A DNA stretch of 64,000 nucleotides, taken from the NCBI GenBank assembly GCA_947364235.1, contig CANARY010000002.1, forward strand, positions 271,283 to 335,282, given 5' to 3'. This stretch comes from an uncultured Candidatus Melainabacteria bacterium (GTDB taxonomy: Bacteria; Cyanobacteriota; Vampirovibrionia; Gastranaerophilales; Gastranaerophilaceae). This document shows, piece by piece, positions 26,657 through 35,900 of the stretch. The translations under genes were made by a program, and so were the position numbers. Positions within the stretch are counted from its first letter, which is position 1. Every line of letters begins with the position of its first letter. Under the pieces are notes generated by a model, which saw nothing but the letters and a program-made list of their open reading frames with translations, was not told the origin of the DNA and did not search any database.

Positions 26657-27781
26657 TTATAGATCCTTAGATTTGTAAAAAGCGATAATAGCGCATAAAA
26701 ATGCAATAGGAGGAAAAGCTGCTGTTACAAGCGGCGGTAAAACTCCTTTTTCTGCCAGAAGGTCAAAAAATGGCAGGGTAATATAATAAACAAATATGCA
26801 TCCGATTGCAATTGTAAATCCGATTAATCTTTGTTCTCTTGGTTTACTGAATCCAAGCAGGCATCCCATAATTGCAAGCAATACACATACAAATGGATGG
26901 AAAAATCTTTGCAGATATTTGTTATACATAAGCCTGTAATCTTCATCAAGGTTTTCTTTCTTTAAAAGATTTACATAATGCTTTAGGTCTTTATTATTTA
27001 TATCTCTATCTCTTTTTGTGGAGTTGAGCATAATTGTGTAAGCATTTTCTGCATCTTCGCCATTAAGAATATATTCTTGTGATTTTTTATTTATTTTATT
27101 AAATATACCTTCTTCAGTAACTTCGTAAGATGTAATATCGTTTAATACCCAGCTTGGCTTGCCTTCCAAGTCCACACCTTTATATCCGGTTTCAGCAACA
27201 AGAATGTTGGTAAGCCCATGCAAATCATTAAAAACTTGTTTCGAAAAGTTTAAAACAATTACATTTGTCATTTCATGATTAAAGAACCTAGAAACAATTA
27301 CAGCTTGTTCTGGATGGTTGTTTTCATCTTTTTTTGTATAAATATACTGTGTTAATGTTCCTCCGCCTTTTATTTCTTGTAATTTCTGACAAGAATACGG
27401 AATCCATTTATCATAAGTTAAGAAACAAAAATATGTGATGATAAGGCTTAAAACTAAAAGCGGCTGCAGTATTCTCCAGAACGACATGCCTACTGCTCTA
27501 AAAATAGTAAGCTCAGAGTCTTTGCTAAGCTTGTCAAATGTAAATAAAGAGCCTAATAAGAGCCCTACAGGGAACGCTTTTCCAAGGATTTTAGGCAGCT
27601 CATATATTAAAACCATTACACCTGTTCTTACTGTATATTCATGCGCAAGGATTTTTTTTATGGTATTCAAAAGCATTTCAGGCGCAATCCAGACAATTGT
27701 AAAAAGAAGAATTGCAACAATTGTTGTTATAAGAACTTGAGTAAAAATATATCTGTCATAAACAGTGAAAAGTTTTTTCAT
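26657..27781 (-). CDS. LptF/LptG-family LPS export permease
   Basis: 374 residues with the family layout: three N-terminal membrane helices (about 15-37, 58-75, 100-120), a large periplasmic beta-jellyroll (about 130-285) and three C-terminal helices (about 290-370). FDKLSKDSELTIFRAVGMS is the coupling-helix region that contacts LptB. It pulls LPS out of the inner membrane and passes it to LptC/LptA. Only one permease is present in the window; a second copy may lie elsewhere or the protein may homodimerise. Starts one base after lptB. Confidence 0.9.
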   Translation of the reverse strand: MKKLFTVYDRYIFTQVLITTIVAILLFTIVWIAPEMLLNTIKKILAHEYTVRTGVMVLIYELPKILGKAFPVGLLLGSLFTFDKLSKDSELTIFRAVGMSFWRILQPLLVLSLIITYFCFLTYDKWIPYSCQKLQEIKGGGTLTQYIYTKKDENNHPEQAVIVSRFFNHEMTNVIVLNFSKQVFNDLHGLTNILVAETGYKGVDLEGKPSWVLNDITSYEVTEEGIFNKINKKSQEYILNGEDAENAYTIMLNSTKRDRDINNKDLKHYVNLLKKENLDEDYRLMYNKYLQRFFHPFVCVLLAIMGCLLGFSKPREQRLIGFTIAIGCIFVYYITLPFFDLLAEKGVLPPLVTAAFPPIAFLCAIIAFYKSKDL

Positions 27782-27782
27782 C

Positions 27783-28508
27783 CTAGAGCTTGAAGTCCTT
27801 TCCTAAGTAAAATTCTTTTGCAACAGGGTCATTAGCAACATCAATGCTTTTGCCCTGAATCTTAATTTTTCCGTCAAAAATAACATAAGCTCTATCTGTA
27901 ATGGAAAGAGTTGCTTTTGGGTTGTGGTCTGTTATAAGTACTCCTAAACCTTTTTCTTCAGAAATTTTTCTAATATTGTCTTTAATTTCACCGATAGCAA
28001 TCGGGTCAATTCCGGCAAAAGGTTCGTCTAAGAGCATAAAATCAGGACTTGCAGCTAAAGCTCTGGCAATTTCAACACGCCTTCTTTCTCCTCCCGACAA
28101 AGCAACAGCAGGTGACTTTCTAAGTTTTAATACCCCGAATTCTGTAAGAAGCTCTTCAAGTTTTGCTTTTTTTTCATTAACTGTAAGCTTATCATTCATT
28201 TCAAGAACAAGCTGAATATTTTCTTCTACAGTAAGTTTTCTGAAAATAGAATTTTCCTGCGGAAGGTAGCCTATTCCCGCTTTTGCTCTTAAGTTCATAG
28301 GCCATGCAGTGATTTCTTTATTATCAATAAAAACTTGACCAGTGTTAGGTTTTACAAGCCCGACAATCATATAAAAAGTTGTTGTTTTTCCTGCCCCATT
28401 TGGTCCTAATAAACATACAACTTCACCTTTATCCATGTAGAAAGAAATGTCGTTAACAACGCTCCTATCTCCGTAAATTTTAACAAGATTTTTAGCTTCT
28501 ATTCTCAT
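27783..28508 (-). CDS. lptB: LPS export ABC transporter ATPase LptB
   Basis: 241 residues from the ATG at 28508, supported by GGGGAG six bases upstream; a GTG at 28523 lies inside that site and is less likely. Walker A GPNGAGKTT, signature LSGGERRRVEIARAL, Walker B FMLLDEPFAGIDP. The AGIGYLPQENSIFRKLTVEENI text is diagnostic of LptB. It powers LPS extraction with the LptF/G permease encoded next. First gene of a three-gene unit. Confidence 0.96.
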   Translation of the reverse strand: MRIEAKNLVKIYGDRSVVNDISFYMDKGEVVCLLGPNGAGKTTTFYMIVGLVKPNTGQVFIDNKEITAWPMNLRAKAGIGYLPQENSIFRKLTVEENIQLVLEMNDKLTVNEKKAKLEELLTEFGVLKLRKSPAVALSGGERRRVEIARALAASPDFMLLDEPFAGIDPIAIGEIKDNIRKISEEKGLGVLITDHNPKATLSITDRAYVIFDGKIKIQGKSIDVANDPVAKEFYLGKDFKL

Positions 28509-28691
28509 TTCTGCTCCCCGCACTACCTATTTTATTATGATACAACAAAATTGGGCGATATTAAATCATTAAGTTTTGTAACGAAACATTAAAAAAATAT
28601 CAATTTTCCTAAGCATAATTACTTTATTTATATGTAAGGTTAAATCAGGTTAATTTTAAATCAACTAAATTTTATTTAGTAGGAGGTCATT

Positions 28692-29696
28692 ATGTCTTTG
28701 GGCATATCAGGAATAGGTGCATACAATCCATATATGAGCGGTCTTGGAGCATTAGGGCTCGGAGCTGGCGGTTCATTTGCTTCATACGCAGACCCTTCAA
28801 TGATGGGCATGGGCGGTATGATGGGATTCCCTGGCGGAATGGGTATGATGGGGATGTACAATCCTTCATTTATGGCTCAGATGAATCAGGTTTATCAAGA
28901 CATGGAAAAATCACAGCTCAGACATTCAAGTGCGATGCATGAAATTATGATGCAGAATAAAACTGATGCTTACAAAGCAGAGGACATGGCTTTGTTTAGA
29001 AAAGCTATGGAAGATGCAAGTCTTAATACTGCAGTTGTAAACCTTGCTGAAAAAATCAGAGAAGGTGATGCTGATGGTATCTGCGAAGAATTTGACAGAA
29101 TGAAGATTGCGCTTTATCAGAAGTATAACTCATATTTAAAAGAAAACAGTGACAGGCTGGATCCTAAAGAAAGTGTTAATAATATCATTGAGATGATGTA
29201 CTCTGAAATCATTTCGAAGAAAACAGGAGAGCAGGTAAGCTTAAGAAATGATATTAAACGCTATGGTGAGACTGCATTCAATCATGGGTTTAACGAAAAA
29301 TTCTTTGGAAAAAGCGATTATCACAAAAAATATACCGAAGAAACTTTGAGCTATTTATTTGGAACAAGAATAGATAACAAAGGCGGCAAAGACAGAATGG
29401 AAAAAATCGGCGGCGGATTTGGAAGAGCTGCTGAAGCTGGTACAGCAGCTGCTGCAGGTTATGGAGCCGGATTGGGACTGGCTGGTATTGCTTCAATTGT
29501 ATCACCTGGTATACGTAAATCTTTGAGTACAGCGGTTGTCAAAGATGAAGCCGGAAAAATTGTCAAAGATGCAGCTGGGAAAGCAGTTAAAGAAAGCAAT
29601 ATTGGAAACTGGTTAAATAAAGCGGGTAAATTTGGTAAGTGGGCTGCGATTGCAGTATTAGCCGGCGATATTATCTGGCAGTGTTCAAGAGATTAG
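28692..29696 (+). CDS. Hypothetical protein with Gly/Met-rich N-terminus and hydrophobic C-terminus
   Basis: 334 residues; not recognised. Residues 1-60 are Gly/Met/Tyr-rich low complexity with repeated MGMGGMM-like phrases. A helical middle region follows (about 60-240, with SMHEIMMQNK and a charged helix-rich core). An Ala/Gly-rich hydrophobic stretch (about 248-275) and a second hydrophobic C-terminus (about 315-330) suggest membrane insertion. An unusually strong AGGAGGT lies before the ATG, so high expression is likely. Single gene between a 180-base spacer and its own terminator. Confidence 0.75.
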   Translation: MSLGISGIGAYNPYMSGLGALGLGAGGSFASYADPSMMGMGGMMGFPGGMGMMGMYNPSFMAQMNQVYQDMEKSQLRHSSAMHEIMMQNKTDAYKAEDMALFRKAMEDASLNTAVVNLAEKIREGDADGICEEFDRMKIALYQKYNSYLKENSDRLDPKESVNNIIEMMYSEIISKKTGEQVSLRNDIKRYGETAFNHGFNEKFFGKSDYHKKYTEETLSYLFGTRIDNKGGKDRMEKIGGGFGRAAEAGTAAAAGYGAGLGLAGIASIVSPGIRKSLSTAVVKDEAGKIVKDAAGKAVKESNIGNWLNKAGKFGKWAAIAVLAGDIIWQCSRD

Positions 29697-29704
29697 TTAT
29701 ATAT

Positions 29705-29732
29705 AAGGTTCGTTAAAAAACGAACCTTTTTT
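29705..29732 (+). terminator. Intrinsic terminator
   Basis: Perfect 10-bp stem AAGGTTCGTT / AACGAACCTT with AAAA loop, followed by T-run. Confidence 0.88.
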
Positions 29733-29753
29733 GTATTTTTTATCTTTTCCCTC

Positions 29754-29782
29754 TTGACATTTTGTATTGATATCATATTATA
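29754..29782 (+). promoter_or_regulatory. Promoter of tRNA-Gln
   Basis: TTGACA (29754-29759), 16-17 base spacer, TATTAT/ATTATA (29776-29782), ten bases before the tRNA. Confidence 0.75.
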
Positions 29783-29792
29783 GTAAATGCGA

Positions 29793-29868
29793 TGGGACGT
29801 CGCCAAGTGGTAAGGCAGCTGGTTTTGGTCCAGCCATCTCGGAGGTTCGAATCCTTCCGTCCCAGCCA
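29793..29868 (+). tRNA. tRNA-Gln (anticodon TTG)
   Basis: Acceptor stem TGGGACG / CGTCCCA; anticodon loop TTTTGGT with TTG; T arm GAGGTTCGAATCCTT. Discriminator G and an encoded CCA (29866-29868). Confidence 0.95.
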
Positions 29869-29875
29869 AATAAAC

Positions 29876-29901
29876 AAAAGACCTGAATTTTCAGGTCTTT
29901 T
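29876..29901. terminator. Bidirectional terminator between tRNA-Gln and the giant FliD gene
   Basis: Perfect 12-bp stem AAAAGACCTGAA / TTCAGGTCTTTT with a two-base loop and A/T flanks. Confidence 0.85.
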
Positions 29902-29905
29902 GTTT

Positions 29906-32900
29906 TTATGTAGTTAAGAAGCTTGAATACTGCTGCTGCATGTTTGCAATAAGAATATCCATAGATGCGAATTTTGCTTCGAGTTGTGCTCTGTATCTTT
30001 CAAGCGCTTTTTTCTGCCTTTCGATTTTGTTTTCGATTTTGTTGACCTGTTTTTGATATGAATTTTCTGCTGTATCGAAAAATCCAGTTACAGATTTTAG
30101 CGAAGATTCAACCAAATCTTCAATTTTGGTCAAGACTCCTGTGTTATTATTGCTTCCAATGAGCAGGGCTTTCAAAGCATCTTCATCCGCTTCAAATGCT
30201 TTTATAAACTTATCTTTGTCAAAAGTTAATGTCGTTATTCCTGCAGTAGAAATATTGTTTGCTTTGGCTGCTTCTGCACAAATTCCAATTGCATCAAGGT
30301 TTCTAAAAACAGTAGTTCCTGCATCAGAACTTGTCATTAAATTTCGAATCTGATTTCTTAAAATTTTTAAAACAGACTGGTTGTGAAGCTTGCCGTCTTT
30401 TGCAATCGCTTCATCAACATTTTTTATTAACTCATTATACGAATCAACGATTTCCGAAACAGCATTCGCGAGGGTTTCTTTATCTCTTTCAACTGTTAAA
30501 GTTACAGCAGAACCATCAGTTAAGCCTTTTAAGTTAATTGTTAATCCTTTGATTCTGGAAATGTCGCTTGTAATGTTGTTAGAATTCGAAGTGTATGTAG
30601 TACCGTTAATTGAGAATTTAGCATTATTGCCAATATGTTGTACAGATATATTCATTTTAGTAGTATCTACTGAACCGTCAGCGTTTCTATCTGTGTTCGT
30701 AAATCCCATGATATCAGTGAAATTGCTTGTACCAGCTTCAATGTTAATTAATGCAGAGCCTGTGGTTCTTGATTTAATCACAAGGCTGCCGTCTATAGAA
30801 TCCCAGTAAGCTGTTGCGTTGGCTTCATCAGATGCATTAATTTGTGCAATTAAGTCTGCCATTCTGGTGTTATTTGAAATGTTGAAAGTCGCATTCCCGA
30901 CTATAAAAGAGCCTTCTGTAACGTCACCTTTTCTAAATAGTCCTGAGTTTGTGATTATGGAGTCGGAGTTAACGCAGAAAAGTTCACGTGCGCTTTTTAC
31001 AGCTCCGCTGCCGTCGTTTATGAGTCCGCAAATGGCAGAAATATTTGAAGTATCGGTAGTTGCTCCGACTTCTATAGAGTCGCCTTCTGTTTTTGAGAAG
31101 AATTTCAGATATCCATTTTCAAAAGTAATATCAACATCAGAGAAAGCAGCTGAGATTCTTGCTCTAAGGTCTCCGAAAGTTTCATCTTTTTTTACTTGTA
31201 TTGTAGCTTTTTGTCCGTTTTTGTAAATGGAAAGCGAACCATCAGATATATTTAGCAGTCCCATTTTAGTATCAAGAGCTGCGTAGTTTGCTACTGAGAA
31301 AGTTTTTTCTTCAATAAGTGTTGTTGTTGCTTTAGTTGTATCTGAGCTTGCTGCAAATCCTCCTAAATCTTGCTTATATGTTAGTCCGATAGTTGCTAAG
31401 AGGCTTGAAGTTGTGCCGTCGGTATTTATTGTAAATGTATTATATCCGCTTTGAATCATTATTTCTCCGTCAGAGGAAATAGCTGCTTCCAGCCCGAGTG
31501 CTTTGAACTTATCCAGAAGCGAGCCGAAAGTTTCATCTTGTGTGATTTCGATTTTAGCATTTTCACCGTTTATATTAACAGACAAAGTACCTTCTGCTTT
31601 TAATGTATCTGCTCCCCAAGGCTTGTTGAAATAGCTAAGAAGCGTTTCTTCTGTAGCGGCAGAGAATGTTGTAACGATTTCAGAAGTTTGTTCAAGTCCT
31701 GTGTATTTGTAGCTTGAAGAGTGGTCGGTGTTACCAAAAAGTTTTTCAACTACATTGGATGAGTCAGTGGTGCTTGTAGATTTTGTAATATATGAGTCAC
31801 CTGCGCCTATAATTGTTAATACAGATTTATCTCCGTTTGTAACTAGGGATGTTTCTATTCCGAAAGATTTGAGCGTATCAAGTAAAGAGCCTAAAGTTTC
31901 GCCGGTGGAGATGTAAGCAGTGTATTTAACTCCATTATTGTAAATGAAGTATTCACCTGTAGTTACTCCCAGAAGAGAGAGCTCTGTGTCGCGAGTTGCT
32001 GAGGCATCAATAGTTGAAGTTTTGATAACATCAAGAGGTTTGCCTTCGTAAGTATTAGTTTGAATCCAGTTATTAAGGTCAATTCCGAGGATTTCGAGAG
32101 CGTTAGAAGCTCCTGTTCCTGCGTAATTTTGAAGCAGGCTGTTACCAGTATTTTTGAGGATGAGCTGTCCTTTTTCATTGATAACTGATTCAAACCCGTA
32201 TAAAGAAAGTGTGTCCATTAACGTTCCAATCGTATCATCTTCGGTTAAAGTTATATTAGTTTGAATACCGTCTTTTACAACTGTTATGAGTCCTTCTTTG
32301 TAAATACCTTCGTTAATGTCTTTTAGTTTTGTATCTCGGTTGACTGCAACAATTTTGTCTTCCGGAATTTCTAAGTTATTTGAAGTGTATATGTTGACGA
32401 AATTCCATTCACTAAAGAGTGTAGATACGATGTTGGAGTTAGCGCCTGCAGCTGCAGAGGCTGCTAAGTATGAGTTGTGGTGAGCTCCAATTGAAATTGA
32501 GCCGTCTTCACTGATATCGGCAACGAGTCCGTTTTTAGCAAGCATTGCCATTAAATCGTTAACAGTCATGTCAGCTGTAATTGTTTCAGTTGTTCTGACT
32601 CCTTTGTTGTATACATAAAATGCGCCTTCAGAGATACCGAGGTTGTTTCCGTCTTTGTCTTGTAGTTCTGACAGTTTGGTTTCTCCGCTGATTTTGTTAT
32701 TGTTATTTACTGTATATTTGAGGTTATTGCTGGTTGAGTCGTATCTTGTATTCCAGTTGCCATCAACGTTAAGTTTTTGCAGTATATTAGAAGCTCCTGA
32801 GGTGAGTCCTTGTGTAGTCATGTAAGAATTATTGTTTCCGTCGAAGTATATTTTACCGTCGGAAGCAAGGTTCATTGTAATTCCGTACTGAGCGAGTTTG

Positions 32901-35900
32901 GAACTTAGCGTTTGGAGCGTATCATCGTTATTGATGTTAACAAGATAGCGGGTACCGTCTTGGTATACGTAGATGCTGCCTGAAGTGATACCTAAGGAAG
33001 TACCATTGGAAGATGTGAGTTGGTTTAGTTTTGTTGAAAGAGTTGCACTATTGGTGATTGTTCTATCTTGCGTACCAGAGTTTGTGTTAAATCCTTCAAC
33101 TGTAGTTGAAGTTTTTGTTGTGTAAGCACTTTTTGCTCCAAGCATTGCTGCCGAACCGGTTGTATTGGTGATATATCCTGAGCTGGTGCCTTTGAATGTC
33201 ATTGAACCGTTTGAAACGGAAGTTTCTATTCCATACGCAGCAAGTTGTGCAGCAAATCCGTCAATTGTTGTCATGTTATTAATGGTAACAGTAAATGCTT
33301 CGCCGTTATAAACCCCGCTTACGGTGCCGGCATTCATACCGATATCACGAAGCTGCGTGTTTCCATTCAGTTCATAACCTGTCGAATACTCATTGTGGTC
33401 TGTTGAAGATTTGTTGGCGGTTACTGTTCTTGTTGAAGTTACATCAACAGTAATGGTTTGGTGAGCTGTAACCGTCACTGTTTGGGATATATTAACTGTG
33501 CCGGTGGTATTGACCCGTTCCGTGCTTGTCGTATTTATTGTTAAGGTCTGTTTGACATTAACAGTGACAGAACCTGTAGTGTCAACTTTTTCCGTGCTTG
33601 TTGCGGAAATAGTGAGGGTTTGTTTTATGTTTATAGTATTAGTACCTGAGGTTGAAACCGTAATCGTTTGCGTGGCGTCTATGGCGAGTGTTTGTTTTAT
33701 ATTAACAGTTGTCGTTCCCGATGTGGTTACACTTACTGTTTGTGTATCGGATACTGTATAAGTCCGTGTGACGTCCACTGTAACACTGCCAGTGGTGTCT
33801 AAGGCAACAGTGAATGTGTCGACAATTGTTTTAGTAACAGCTACGCTGACTGTGCTTGTTGTACTTATTGTAGAAGTTTTGTTAACAACAGTAGTAACAT
33901 CTCTAGTTGTGTAAAAACCTGAGCTGCTGACACCTGCGTAAACACCTGAACTTCCATATTGTGTATATATTTTTAATTTCGATGCAGAGCTGGAATCAAG
34001 CCCCCAGCGCATAGAGTTTTCGTAGTTTGCATAAACATAAAAGGAGCCATTTGTTTCATCAAAGTCAAATATTACACCAATTTCGTTGTTATTTAACTTC
34101 CTTATCATTGTTTCAATGGAGTCGGAAGATGAGATGGAAATAGTCTGTGTGAATGTCTTTCCATCGGAGTGTTTTCCGTTTATAATATAATTTCCGCTAA
34201 CTCCTATAGAACCTGCGGTTGTGCTTTTTGATGCAAATGTATAAGACGAAAGAGTTTCTGTAGCAGCAGATGTAGTCGTAATAGTAGTTGTTAGCGTTTG
34301 TGCAACTGTCATTGTGACCACAGTTGAATTTGTTATGACAGTTGAACCGCTTCCGTTTGCACTAATTGTTTGCGAAATTTTAACAGTTGCAGTATCTGAT
34401 ACGGTAACTGTTGTGGTTCCAGTAGAAGTAACTGTTAATGTTTTAGTTACATCTACTGTTATTGTTTCTTTTGCGTGTATCGTTACAACTCCGCTTGAGC
34501 TTGTATTTACCGTTCGTGTAACATCAACAACAATAGTATCTTTTGCTGTAACTGTGACGTATCCGCTTGTATTAACAGATGAAACTGTTGTAATATCAAC
34601 CACTACAGTATCACTAGAGCTGACTGTTACAAAACCGGAAGAAGTAATTGTTCTGGTCTGGTCAATCGTAAACGTATCAGTTGCTGAAATTGTATTTGTA
34701 CCTGTTCCGTGCACGCTCATAGTGTAATTGTAAGTTGTAAGTCCGAGCGCATCTGCAGCTGTTCCTGTAACATAATAACCTTGAGGTGAAGATATTGTTA
34801 CAAATCCGCCGTCAATACTTCCAGAAAAACCATACTGCCCAAGAATATTTAAGAACTCTCCGATTGTTGTGTTGTCTGCAAAGCTTCCAGAAGCAATTTC
34901 TGTTCCGGTTTGACCGTTCATAATCCGCCATGACTTATTTCCGCCGGAACCTATTTGTGCGAAAGTTGTGGAACCTGTTGCATCTTGAGTAGTTGTATAA
35001 TGAAAAGCAGAACCGCTTGAGCTTGTACCTACAGTTGTGGTTACTGTAATTGTTGTTAAAACGCTTGACATTCCAAGTTCTTTGAGAATATCTCCAGTAA
35101 CATAAGAACCGTTGTTTGATGTGAATGTCACAACTCCATTGCTAATTGAACCTTGTACTCCATGGTTGCCAAGTGCTTTGAAAAGTTCATCAAATGTCAT
35201 TGTTGAGCTTACTGATACAGTGGCTTTATTTGTTCCGATTTCATCATGAATAACAAGAGTTTTACTTGCAGGAAGCGTAATAAAATCGCTGATTCGGCTG
35301 TCATTATCTGCAACTTCCCTGACTCTTGCGTAAAGAATATTTGAACTTGTGTATTTGCCTGAAACAGTTGTTGAAAGATTTAGAATAGATGCAAGATTAG
35401 AGCTTCCGCCGTTAATAACGGCATTTTCTATAGTTAATCTTGAACTATCTGCGTCCCAAATAGAGGATATTCCTACATTTTGAAGAGCTGTCATTAATCC
35501 ATCAATACTCATTGATTTTGTTACATTTATAGTTCTGTTTTCACCTCTGACGTTAAAAACTACTGTTCCTTCTTGATTAAGGCTCAGGTTTCCAAGAGTT
35601 GTGGTGGTTGAAGCGTTGATAGTATTAACAACAGAATAAGTAAGAGCTCTCGATTTTGAATAAGTAGAAGCTACTGAGATTTGGTCAGTAGAAATTACAG
35701 GAGAACCGTATAAACAGGTTAAAATATCTGTACCTTGTTTATAACGATCATCAGTTTCTCGAATAGTGCCGTTGTTAATTAATTCTTTTACTCTGTCGTC
35801 AGAAAGTGTTGCAAAAGCTCCGCCAGTGATTTCTAATACGCTGTCTTCACGAAGTTTTGTGTAAATGCCTAGATTCCCCATATCAGACATAAAGTCAGCT

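Noticed and set aside
33405..34700. Tandem repeats that could suggest a CRISPR array
   Set aside because: The repeats are in frame, diverged in nucleotide sequence, and lack equal spacers; they are protein repeats.
30126..34727. Several plus-strand open frames of 60-139 codons opposite the giant FliD
   Set aside because: They are mirror frames of a Ser/Thr/Val-rich gene; their own products are low-complexity and have no start signals.
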